A stretch of 40,409 nt of DNA from a virus. The notes beneath the pieces were generated by a model. It was given only the letters and a program-made list of their open reading frames with translations. It made no database searches and was not told where the DNA came from. This document shows, one piece after another, positions 33,309 through 39,255 of the stretch (positions are counted from its first letter, which is position 1; the number at the start of each line of letters is the position of its first letter). The stretch is taken from positions 1 through 40,409 of the IMG/VR virus record IMGVR_UViG_3300047471_000956; one strand, 5' to 3'. The position numbers and the translations under genes are program-made.

Positions 33309-33507
33309 GTTGAGTCTTGCTTGTCGTATCTCGACTGAACACCGGCGTGGGGCGCCACTCGCGAAATACGTGGCCCGTGCTGCACTTCCAGGCGTGACCT
33401 TGTGGGCATACCCGATAGCAGGAGTCAAAGGTTAGTAGCCGCCGGCCGGGCTGCGAGCAGTCGGGGCAATTCGGGTGTGCGTGGAAGTGGTCTGGCTTAC
33501 CAGTCAT
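33286..33507 (-). CDS. Zinc-ribbon-like small protein
   Basis: 73 aa. MTGKPDHFHAHPNCPDCSQPG, then CYRVCPQGHAWKCSTGH: repeated Cys/His pairs typical of a zinc ribbon. The last residues (DTTSKTQLDILDSV) are encoded across the consensus promoter of the next gene. Start ATGACTGGTAAGCC resembles the starts of three neighbouring genes. Confidence 0.7.
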   Translation of the reverse strand: MTGKPDHFHAHPNCPDCSQPGRRLLTFDSCYRVCPQGHAWKCSTGHVFREWRPTPVFSRDTTSKTQLDILDSV

Positions 33508-33521
33508 AACAACAATTATCT

Positions 33522-33725
33522 CTACCTGAGCCGCTTATGCAGGTCAGTCGGATAGGTTGACCATAGGTAGCCTGCCTCGCTGAATGGCGAGACGTGGACA
33601 CCGAACAACCGATGGCAGCCATCGCACCTGAAAGCGACCATCAATCGGTCGTGCCGCTCCAACCATGTTTCAACATTGCCCTCGTTCCACCCGAGTCGGT
33701 GAGCAAGCCGGTGCTTGATAGTCAT
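33522..33725 (-). CDS. Small protein with CxxC motif
   Basis: 67 aa. MTIKHRLAHRLGWNEGNVET, FRCDGCHRLFG. One CxxC plus nearby His could bind metal. SD GAGGG lies 8 nt upstream of ATG 33725. Unrecognised. Confidence 0.68.
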   Translation of the reverse strand: MTIKHRLAHRLGWNEGNVETWLERHDRLMVAFRCDGCHRLFGVHVSPFSEAGYLWSTYPTDLHKRLR

Positions 33726-33735
33726 TATCGTGCCC

Positions 33736-33819
33736 TCATCCGTCGAGACGGTCCCAGAGCATCAAGGCCAACGTTACCGCCAGCAGCGCGCCGGCGAACC
33801 AGACCGCCGGCTCAGTCAT
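33736..33819 (-). CDS. 27-aa single-pass membrane microprotein
   Basis: MTEPAVWFAGALLAVTLALM plus LWDRLDG: one transmembrane segment. Start overlaps the upstream zinc gene by 8 bp. Length and topology parallel another 27-aa membrane ORF at 37585-37668. Coding status is likely given coupling, but short. Confidence 0.58.
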   Translation of the reverse strand: MTEPAVWFAGALLAVTLALMLWDRLDG

Positions 33820-34003
33820 GGCTCGGCGAGTGGTAGCGAGCTCGCCGCTCGTCGAGGTGGCAGTCGCAGGTGGTCCAGAATCCCTCGAGCGTGAGCAGGA
33901 CCTCGCAGCGACCGCAGACCAGCGTGTGCTGGTCGCGCGCCAGGGTGTGGACGATGACGCAACTCTGGCCGCTGCGTCCACAGTTGCCGCAGACGCCATT
34001 CAT
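33812..34003 (-). CDS. Zinc-finger small protein
   Basis: 63 aa. CGNCGRSGQSC, VCGRCEVLL and CDCHLDE give at least six Cys/His ligands of a double zinc knuckle. Start ATG 34003 overlaps the upstream stop (ATGA). Confidence 0.72.
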   Translation of the reverse strand: MNGVCGNCGRSGQSCVIVHTLARDQHTLVCGRCEVLLTLEGFWTTCDCHLDERRARYHSPSHD

Positions 34004-34149
34004 TCGCCGTTGTCCGCGAGCAGTTGTTCGAGCACCCTGACGGTCTCCCGCAGCGCCGCACGCAGTTTGCCGATCTCGACCTGCTGATCGATGGTGAGCG
34101 CCTGGAGCTCCGCGACCTGCGCCCTCAGGAACTCGAGTTCAGCGCTCAC
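34000..34149 (-). CDS. Leucine-zipper-like coiled-coil microprotein
   Basis: 49 aa from GTG 34149: heptad pattern through FLRAQVAELQALTIDQQVEI and LRAALRETVRVLEQLLADNG. Coupled by short overlaps on both sides. Resembles small phage zipper proteins; partner unknown. Confidence 0.68.
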   Translation of the reverse strand: MSAELEFLRAQVAELQALTIDQQVEIGKLRAALRETVRVLEQLLADNGE

Positions 34150-34481
34150 GACTCGACCCACTCGAGCCAGCACTCTGCAATTTTCAAGACGTCTCGCGAG
34201 CTGACGTCGGTGTTGAGCGCCTTGCCGGCGCAGAACGCCGCGGCGGCTTTCAAGACGGCGAGTCTCGCAATCTGACGATCCCGTGACGGACTAGCTGTCA
34301 CGCTGGTCTGCTCGTCGAGCACTTCGATCGCCTTGAGAAAACCTTTGTCGTCGATGTCGGCTCGGACGGTGCTGCCGACTGGCGGCAGCTCGACGGGTCG
34401 GAATTTGCTGACGTTGCGCCACTCGCCGCCGAGCTTGATGCCTTTGGGGTTAGCGCTCTCGACGGTCCCTTCGACGGTCAT
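34146..34481 (-). CDS. OB-fold-like protein (possible ssDNA-binding)
   Basis: 111 aa from ATG 34481. VEGTVESANPKGIKLGGEW, NVSKFRPVELPPVGSTVRAD and GFLKAIEVLDEQ suggest five beta strands of an OB fold like small phage single-stranded DNA-binding proteins. The C-terminal ~55 residues are helical (DRQIARLAVLKAAAAFCAGK). Plausible role in replication with the SWIM protein next door; not proven. Confidence 0.65.
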   Translation of the reverse strand: MTVEGTVESANPKGIKLGGEWRNVSKFRPVELPPVGSTVRADIDDKGFLKAIEVLDEQTSVTASPSRDRQIARLAVLKAAAAFCAGKALNTDVSSRDVLKIAECWLEWVES

Positions 34482-34483
34482 GG

Positions 34484-34795
34484 CTAGAACGCGTACTCCT
34501 GCTGCTCTTCGCTCTGGATTCGGAGAAAATGGACGGCCCTGATGTGCTTGCAGAGCATGTGCAGGCCGACGTCGCCGATGCGGGTGTGGCGCAGGCCGTA
34601 CTGCTGAAAGTCCTGGCAGGTGCAACTCGTCTCGGTGACGAGGTAGTAGAGGCCCTTGACGGTCTGGCTGGGCATGGCGACGACGGGCTCGCCGTCGCGG
34701 GTGATGAGGTGGCGCCACTGGCCGGCGGTCTCGGTGAGGTCCAGCGCACGTGCGCTGCGCTTGTCGACGGGATCGGCGCGGAGGATGCTGGCCAT
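34484..34795 (-). CDS. SWIM zinc-finger protein
   Basis: 103 aa. CxCx(n)CxH signature: SCTCQDF (Cys58, Cys60) and MLCKHIRAVHF (Cys82, His84), with VKGLYYLVTETS preceding as in SWIM domains. SWIM domains bind DNA or proteins, and in phages accompany helicases or recombination proteins. Start overlaps the upstream stop (TGATG). Confidence 0.82.
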   Translation of the reverse strand: MASILRADPVDKRSARALDLTETAGQWRHLITRDGEPVVAMPSQTVKGLYYLVTETSCTCQDFQQYGLRHTRIGDVGLHMLCKHIRAVHFLRIQSEEQQEYAF

Positions 34796-35022
34796 CAGGC
34801 GGCCATGACCGAGCAGCGTCCGCCCGAGAGGGTCAGGCGTTCGGCGACCTCGTCGAGGCTGGCTCGGACCTGAATACCGCTGTCGTCGGTCAGGATGATG
34901 GTGCAGCCCTTGGGCTCGACACCGAAGGAGTAGGTCGGCAGGATGCGGACGATGTGGTCGACGTTGATCAGAGTGACGTCGCTGTCGCGACCCGCGACAG
35001 CGACGCGGAGGAAGGTGCTCAT
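34795..35022 (-). CDS. First gene of the minus-strand block, leaderless
   Basis: 75 aa from ATG 35022. MSTFLRVAVAGRDSDVTLIN, VDHIVRILPTY, CTIILTDDSGIQVRASLDEV: a small beta-rich protein resembling flagellar/phage-type DUF regulatory folds in pattern only. A TATGAT -10 lies 7 nt upstream, so the mRNA is probably leaderless. The neighbouring divergent gene encodes an Xre regulator, its likely controller. Confidence 0.78.
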   Translation of the reverse strand: MSTFLRVAVAGRDSDVTLINVDHIVRILPTYSFGVEPKGCTIILTDDSGIQVRASLDEVAERLTLSGGRCSVMAA

Positions 35023-35029
35023 TGCCCTA

Positions 35030-35058
35030 ATCATACTGCACATGGGACATAGATACAA
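35030..35058 (-). promoter_or_regulatory. Promoter of the minus-strand accessory block
   Basis: Minus-strand TTGTAT (35058-35053), 17 nt, TATGAT (35035-35030), then 7 nt to ATG 35022. Overlaps the divergent Xre promoter. Confidence 0.78.
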
Positions 35059-35064
35059 TATACT
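35037..35064 (+). promoter_or_regulatory. Promoter of Xre regulator 1
   Basis: Plus-strand TGCACA (35037-35042), 16 nt, TATACT (35059-35064), then 7 nt to ATG 35072. Interleaved with the minus-strand promoter, so RNA polymerase binding is probably mutually exclusive. Confidence 0.65.
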
Positions 35065-35071
35065 TAGGACT

Positions 35072-35338
35072 ATGCAGAGACTAACTAGACACATTGTGAT
35101 GTCCGCGGATGTTTCACCATGGGGTACGCTGCGTGCGATGCCTGCCCTACCACAGTTGCGCCGCTTGCGCGAGCGAGCAGCGCTTACCCAGGAGGAGCTG
35201 GCCAAGGAGTCGGGTGTTGCCCGCACCACCATCCTCCGCCTTGAGAACGGCGCCGACGCGCCCTATCCCTCGACGACTCGCAAGCTCGCCAAGGCGCTCG
35301 GCGTGAAGGTGACCGCTTTGATGGAACCTGAGTCGTGA
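35072..35338 (+). CDS. Xre/HTH regulator 1
   Basis: 88 aa from ATG 35072 (leaderless, -10 7 nt upstream); ATG 35099 and 35141 are shorter alternatives. HTH_3 domain: LRRLRERAALTQEELAKESG, VARTTILRLENGAD, STTRKLAKALGV. A typical Cro/C-type repressor. Divergent from the eleven-gene minus block, and followed by a GTGA-coupled membrane gene. Likely controls the divergent promoters. Confidence 0.9.
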   Translation: MQRLTRHIVMSADVSPWGTLRAMPALPQLRRLRERAALTQEELAKESGVARTTILRLENGADAPYPSTTRKLAKALGVKVTALMEPES

Positions 35339-35550
35339 GCATCAACTGGATGCAGCGTCTGCGCGACACCGGCCTGACGCAGCAGCAAGCCGAGGCGATC
35401 GCCAGCATGCCTGAGGAGCGCTACGTGACCCGCGACTACCTGGACGCCCGGTTGTCGCAGCTAGAGACCAGTCTGACCTGGCGGATCGGTGGCATCGCTG
35501 GCCTGGTCATCGTGCTGGTCGGGGTGATCGACAAGTTCGTCAGGCCGTGA
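35335..35550 (+). CDS. Small coiled-coil membrane protein (DUF1640-like)
   Basis: 71 aa from GTG 35335. LRDTGLTQQQAEAIAS, then a coiled-coil (YLDARLSQLETSLTW) and one membrane segment (IGGIAGLVIVLVGVIDKFV), the arrangement of short DUF1640/CCDC90-like proteins. Coupled to the Xre gene. Function unknown. Confidence 0.78.
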   Translation: MSINWMQRLRDTGLTQQQAEAIASMPEERYVTRDYLDARLSQLETSLTWRIGGIAGLVIVLVGVIDKFVRP

Positions 35551-35560
35551 ACAAAGGAAT

Positions 35561-35594
35561 GAGCCCCGCGTCGGAAGCCGCCCGACCGGGGCTC
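35561..35594. terminator. Bidirectional hairpin between convergent genes
   Basis: GAGCCCCG (35561-35568) pairs with CGGGGCTC (35587-35594), and GTCGG with CCGAC, with one bulge and a 7-nt loop: about 13 bp. No U-run. It lies between the plus-strand membrane gene and the end of the integrase gene. The remaining 35595-35641 is a candidate area for attP, but no core can be recognised. Confidence 0.65.
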
Positions 35595-35641
35595 GCGACA
35601 GATCATCGGTAAGGCTGACCTGTGCTGAAAAGTGTAAGACC

Positions 35642-36568
35642 CTATAAACCCCAGCGAGCCGACAGCGACGCCACCTCGGCGATCTCCGCGGCAGTGGGGT
35701 CGGAGATGCTTACGTAGTCGTTGAGCACCTCGCGACTGAGATGTCCCAGACGGCTCCGCAACTGCAACTCGGCGCCAGGTCGCTGCGCCAGAAACTCGGT
35801 CGCGTGCGAGTGCCGAGTACGGTGCGGATGACAGTTCGGGACCCGCGCCGCCTGCCCCAACTCTGAGAAAATCTCGCGGACGCGTCGCGTCGACAACGGC
35901 CAGTGCTCGCGGGTGGTGAACAGCGCTTTGACGTCCGCTCGGGCCTCGCGCACCTTCAGCCAGTTCCGCAGCGCCGAGAGCGCCGGCCCGCCATCGCGCC
36001 GATTGGCCACCCGAACGATCACCGCTCGCGGCTGCCCGTTCTTGGTTTGTCGGAAGAGAATCTTTCCGTCGTTCAGGTCGACGTCAGCCAGCTCGGTCGC
36101 GCACAGCTCCCCCACCCGACAGCCCGAATCGAACAGCAGCAGCAACAGCGCTCGATCGCGGATGGGGTTGGGGCCGGCGGCGGCGGCGCCGACCAATCGC
36201 CGCGCTTCGTCCTCGGTGAACGGCTTTCGATGGATCTTCTGGACCCGCGGCACCTTCAAACGGGCCAGCGGGTCATATGAGTAGACGTCGTTGTCCCACA
36301 GCCATCGAGCCCAGGTTTTCAGAGTGGTCACGCCCTGCTTTTCGGTGACCACCCCACCGCGGCGCCCATTCGAGCGAGAACGTAGCCAGCCCTGCCACTC
36401 GCGCACGAACTGGGGGTTGAGCGCGTCCAGCGATGGCTCGACCTGATGCTCGAGCAGGAACGCGAGAAAGGAGTTTTCGTAGATGGCGTACAGCCGCACG
36501 GTGGCGATGCTGCGACCCAGTCGCTCGATGCCGCGGCGATGAAACTGAGCCGCCTCGACAAGATCCAC
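35642..36568 (-). CDS. int: Tyrosine recombinase integrase
   Basis: 308 aa from GTG 36568, selected by GGAGG 7 nt upstream; GTG 36601 is a longer alternative lying against the LexA box. N-terminal SAM-like domain (~8-100), catalytic domain ~110-308: Arg151 in SGCRVGELC, Lys176 in QTKNG, His249/Arg252 in HPHRTRHSHAT, His276 in RLGHLS, Tyr285 in LNDYVSI. All catalytic residues are present, so it should integrate and excise the phage. Gene is minus strand, downstream of the cI-like gene. Confidence 0.96.
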   Translation of the reverse strand: MDLVEAAQFHRRGIERLGRSIATVRLYAIYENSFLAFLLEHQVEPSLDALNPQFVREWQGWLRSRSNGRRGGVVTEKQGVTTLKTWARWLWDNDVYSYDPLARLKVPRVQKIHRKPFTEDEARRLVGAAAAGPNPIRDRALLLLLFDSGCRVGELCATELADVDLNDGKILFRQTKNGQPRAVIVRVANRRDGGPALSALRNWLKVREARADVKALFTTREHWPLSTRRVREIFSELGQAARVPNCHPHRTRHSHATEFLAQRPGAELQLRSRLGHLSREVLNDYVSISDPTAAEIAEVASLSARWGL

Positions 36569-36603
36569 GGGCAATCCTCCGAGCCGAGATACCGGGGTCA
36601 CTT

Positions 36604-36619
36604 TAGAACGCCTGTTCTA
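36604..36619. promoter_or_regulatory. LexA (SOS/Cheo-type) box upstream of integrase
   Basis: TAGAACGCCTGTTCTA is a perfect 6+4+6 inverted repeat containing GAAC-N4-GTTC. On the integrase strand the core, GAACAGGCGTTC, fits GAACRNRYGTTC, the Gram-positive/actinobacterial LexA consensus. It lies 35 bp upstream of the integrase start, where it could block initiation until SOS. Confidence 0.72.
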
Positions 36620-36696
36620 TGTGAGCAAGGATGCCCGTCGGTTGGTGACTGATCTGGGGACACAACGGCGGATTGGGTCGATGGCGGGGTAGGCAG

Positions 36697-37245
36697 TTAG
36701 GCCGCGGCGACGCTGGTTGTAGTGCGAAACGCGTCTGCTAACCGAAATTTGCGATGGCGATAGTCAGCGCTTAACGCCCTATCAGCACCACCGTCCAGTG
36801 CGTTATCACTCGCTCCTGAGGCACTAACACCTTTACTAACGGCGGTATCTGAAGCTGTATTAACGGCGACTCCCACGCCGCGGATGAGGTCCACCGTCGA
36901 GTCGCCCTGAACCTTTAGATGTCGCCAGAAGTACTCTTCGTTTTCCGGTCCAACGGCGGCGATCCAGCGCTCGTACTGTTCTTCCACCGCGCGCAGTCGC
37001 GCGGCCAGTCGGGTGCGGCCAGAAGTTGGCGACACACGGTGGCCGGCTAGCGCCAGTACCTGGTCGAGATCTACCCCCAGCGCCGTCGCGATCTTCGCGC
37101 ACGACAGGGGATTGGGGGTTACGCGATAGTGCGGATTTTCGGATACCCACCGCTGGGCCAGGCCAACCGCTACTTCGCAGGCCTCGGCCAACTGTGGAAT
37201 TGTCCAGCCGCGATCGCGCATTGCTTGGCGCAGAAACGTATTCAT
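36697..37245 (-). CDS. cI-like repressor with Xre HTH
   Basis: 182 aa from ATG 37245 (GGAG 4 nt upstream). HTH: FLRQAMRDRGWTIPQLAEAC, AVGLAQRWVSENPHYRV, SCAKIATALGVDLDQVLALAG. The C-terminal ~100 residues are charged with no LexA-type Ser/Lys autoprotease signature visible, so control by cleavage is not evident. Divergent from the Cro-like gene across an 85-bp promoter/operator region; likely lysogeny repressor. Confidence 0.88.
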   Translation of the reverse strand: MNTFLRQAMRDRGWTIPQLAEACEVAVGLAQRWVSENPHYRVTPNPLSCAKIATALGVDLDQVLALAGHRVSPTSGRTRLAARLRAVEEQYERWIAAVGPENEEYFWRHLKVQGDSTVDLIRGVGVAVNTASDTAVSKGVSASGASDNALDGGADRALSADYRHRKFRLADAFRTTTSVAAA

Positions 37246-37271
37246 GTGACTCCACGGAACTCCCAAGCGTG

Positions 37272-37300
37272 AGAGTACGGGCAGACAAGCAAGCTTGCAA
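37272..37300 (-). promoter_or_regulatory. Repressor promoter sharing the TTGCAA -35
   Basis: Minus strand: TTGCAA (37300-37295), 17 nt, TACTCT (37277-37272). The -35 hexamer is self-complementary and also serves the divergent Cro-side promoter. Confidence 0.55.
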
Positions 37301-37308
37301 GCATATGC
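37289..37308. promoter_or_regulatory. Operator-like palindromes at the switch
   Basis: GCAAGCTTGC (37289-37298) and GCATATGC (37301-37308) are perfect palindromes, with CTTGCAAG overlapping between them. They cover the shared -35 region, so repressor binding here would affect both promoters. Confidence 0.65.
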
Positions 37309-37323
37309 GTAGGGTCGTAGACT
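37295..37323 (+). promoter_or_regulatory. Cro-side promoter, leaderless
   Basis: TTGCAA (37295-37300), 17 nt, TAGACT (37318-37323), then 7 nt to ATG 37331. Starts the rightward early/late transcript. Confidence 0.75.
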
Positions 37324-37330
37324 CACACAC

Positions 37331-37588
37331 ATGGCTGTGCGCCAGGCACCCCACCCGGTAGAGTCGCTCCTCAAAGCGCGCGGGTCCTCGAAGCGATGGC
37401 TCGCCCAGAAGTTGAAGATGCACGACACGCAGCTCAACAAGTACCTGAGTGGCGCGTTGCCCGCGCCCGCGAACCTGTACGAGCGGATCGCCGACATTCT
37501 CAACGTCCCCGTTGCGTTTGTGCGCCCGGTATCGGAGGTCCCGCCCGCGCCAGTTGTTGAGCCCGAACCCGAGGCCAGCGCGGCATGA
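37331..37588 (+). CDS. Cro-like Xre regulator
   Basis: 85 aa, ATG 37331. VESLLKARGSSKRWLAQKLK, MHDTQLNKYLSGALPAPANL, YERIADILNV form an HTH domain, followed by a Pro/Glu/Ala-rich tail. First gene of the rightward transcript, opposite the cI-like gene: the expected Cro position. mRNA probably leaderless. Confidence 0.9.
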   Translation: MAVRQAPHPVESLLKARGSSKRWLAQKLKMHDTQLNKYLSGALPAPANLYERIADILNVPVAFVRPVSEVPPAPVVEPEPEASAA

Positions 37589-37668
37589 CCATCTGGCTGC
37601 ATGTGGTGCTGATGCTCGCCGTCGCCGCGGCGACCTGGCTACTGAGCTCCTGGTGGATTGCGCGATGA
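37585..37668 (+). CDS. 27-aa membrane microprotein
   Basis: MTIWLHVVLMLAVAAATWLL then SSWWIAR: one membrane segment. ATGA overlaps with both neighbours imply a translated, coupled ORF. Comparable to the 27-aa ORF at 33736-33819. Confidence 0.62.
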   Translation: MTIWLHVVLMLAVAAATWLLSSWWIAR

Positions 37669-37970
37669 GCACGTTGCCGTCGATCAGCCAGTCCGAGATG
37701 CGGCTGCTGCTGCCGACCTACTTCAAGTTTCTCCGCGAGCACATGCTGGAGGACACAGCCGAACGGTTAGAGCTGGCGACCGTGATGTGGGCTGCTGGTG
37801 GCGCGTCGACGCTCCGTCGATCGTCGTCGATCGGCAGCACGGCCCCGACGATGCGAGAGCTAGCGGACCTGCTCCTGTTTGCGGATCTGGTGCGGGAGTC
37901 TGAGAACGGCTCGGCGTACTGGTCCACGACGCCTGAGGACGTCGCCGACGAGCTCGGGGTGCATGACTAG
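37665..37970 (+). CDS. Hypothetical protein, possible winged-helix
   Basis: 101 aa, ATGA-coupled. SISQSEMRLLLPTYFKFLRE, MRELADLLLFADLVRE, AYWSTTPEDVADELGVHD: helical, ending in a segment resembling a winged-helix tail. Family not recognised; early region. Confidence 0.68.
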   Translation: MSTLPSISQSEMRLLLPTYFKFLREHMLEDTAERLELATVMWAAGGASTLRRSSSIGSTAPTMRELADLLLFADLVRESENGSAYWSTTPEDVADELGVHD

Positions 37971-38368
37971 TGGCCACGCTGACGGCGCTCGCGATGCTGG
38001 TGACGGTGGCGAGTGTGGATGGTGCAGGCGTGGCTCCAGCCGCCGCGGTAGCCATGCCGGCCGTCGAGGACGCACCAGACGCCGTGCCTGAGACCGAGGT
38101 CGCTCCTGAACCTGTACAGCGCGACTGGGTGGATCGGGTGATGGACTGTCTGTCGTGGTCCGAGTCGCGCAACGTGCCCACCGCGGTCAATCCGCGCTCA
38201 GGGGCCGGCGGGCTTTTTCAGTTCTTACCGACAACATGGAATTCGACCCCACAGGGGCGCGCGGGGCTCAGTCCATTTGATCCCGTCGCGGCTCGGGCTG
38301 CAGCTCGGTGGATGATTGAGCAGGGACGAATTCGCGAGTGGGTTCCTGTGCAGATGGGGCTTTGCTGA
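37970..38368 (+). CDS. Rpf/transglycosylase-like lysin with signal peptide
   Basis: 132 aa from GTG 37970 (overlapping TAG). N-terminus ATLTALAMLVTVASVDG and AGVAPAAAVAMP reads as a signal peptide. Residues ~55-132: MDCLSWSESRN with the presumed catalytic Glu (~64), then GAGGLFQFLPTTWNSTPQGR and AAARWMIEQGRIREWVPV, a lysozyme-like fold typical of high-GC Gram-positive Rpf/transglycosylases. The last 101 bp overlap a minus-strand LAGLIDADG gene. Placement in the early region, far from the C39 lysin, is odd. Confidence 0.82.
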   Translation: MATLTALAMLVTVASVDGAGVAPAAAVAMPAVEDAPDAVPETEVAPEPVQRDWVDRVMDCLSWSESRNVPTAVNPRSGAGGLFQFLPTTWNSTPQGRAGLSPFDPVAARAAARWMIEQGRIREWVPVQMGLC

Positions 38369-38942
38369 CATGCGACCACCCTTTGCCCTGCCGAATTCGG
38401 TTGACCGTCGATCGATAGACTCCGAATTCCCGCGCGAGATCCGCACCACTTCGGGGACTCATCAGGATGAGATCAACCTGGGTTTGGGTCAGTTTGGAGT
38501 TCTTGTTCGCTTCTCCAGAAACTACTGGCGGCCGCCAGTTGGATCTATTCCACACGCGGGGCTTCGCCAGTTCGTCCAGTGTCTTCAGCGCAATGTCCCG
38601 CTTGACCACCAGATAGGGGAGCATGGCGCGCACCAGATAGACGATGTCACCTTGGCGATAAACATTCCAAGCGTAGATCGTCTTGTGGGGTGCGCGGGGA
38701 TATGTCTGGACGCGCCCACCGATGGACAACAACCAGTCAATGAGTGGCCGCGAGGTGTTGGCGATGGTAAGCATCCCATACATCAGGACGGGGGACATAG
38801 TCCGGTTGCGTTGTCGATGGAGTTCGACACGCAGGTGGCCTTCGCCATCAAAGATCCCAGCCAGATAGGCAGTTTCCTCGGGTGTCATCTGACGAAGGGT
38901 CGGTTTGTGGCCCTGCTGTTCTTCATCGGAAATACGTTTCAT
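38268..38942 (-). CDS. LAGLIDADG homing endonuclease
   Basis: 224 aa from ATG 38942; an ATG at 39065 would extend it over the next gene. One LAGLIDADG motif (YLAGIFDGEGHLRV, ~26-39), then MLTIANTSRPLIDWLLSIGG and YAWNVYRQGDIVYLVRAMLP, and a C-terminal HTH (SGADLAREFGVYRSTVNRIR). A single motif implies a homodimer. Its 3' end overlaps the Rpf-like gene by 101 bp. Fourth endonuclease gene, all minus strand. Confidence 0.92.
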   Translation of the reverse strand: MKRISDEEQQGHKPTLRQMTPEETAYLAGIFDGEGHLRVELHRQRNRTMSPVLMYGMLTIANTSRPLIDWLLSIGGRVQTYPRAPHKTIYAWNVYRQGDIVYLVRAMLPYLVVKRDIALKTLDELAKPRVWNRSNWRPPVVSGEANKNSKLTQTQVDLILMSPRSGADLAREFGVYRSTVNRIRQGKGWSHVSKAPSAQEPTREFVPAQSSTELQPEPRRDQMD

Positions 38943-39006
38943 TACCGGCAACTGTATAAGGCCAGTCGCATCATTTTTGGTGCGACTGCGTTGCGGCTTC
39001 GTTGTC

Positions 39007-39255
39007 GTGCCTGAACTCGAGGAGCCGCCGGTGTTCCGGAACGGTCGCATCAGTGTGCAGGCCATTCGGACTGGTCATGTGGTCAGCACGTGGCAGCTCC
39101 AGCAGTCGCGCTATCGGCGCCAGTCCTGGACCGACCGCGCGCTGGTCGCGGTGCTGATGCTCGGGCTCGGCGTCAGTGTGAGTGTTGTCTTGTTCGCCGG
39201 CGGTTTTCTCTTTTGGCTTGGAATGAGAACCGCCGAGTCTTTGATCGGGAGGTAA
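39007..39255 (+). CDS. Single-pass membrane protein
   Basis: 82 aa from GTG 39007. Soluble N-terminus (FRNGRISVQAIRTGHVVSTW) and a long hydrophobic segment (LVAVLMLGLGVSVSVVLFAG ~51-70, extending to ~78), ending RTAESLIGR. Its stop overlaps the RecT-like ATG (TAATG). Could be holin-like or an envelope factor; unclear. Confidence 0.68.
   Translation: MPELEEPPVFRNGRISVQAIRTGHVVSTWQLQQSRYRRQSWTDRALVAVLMLGLGVSVSVVLFAGGFLFWLGMRTAESLIGR

Noticed and set aside
35595-35641. Possible attP core beside the integrase 3' end
   Set aside because: No tRNA-like or repeated core could be recognised without host sequence.
38316-39014. 232-aa plus-strand ORF opposite the LAGLIDADG gene
   Set aside because: Antisense shadow of a gene with unmistakable LAGLIDADG and HTH motifs.
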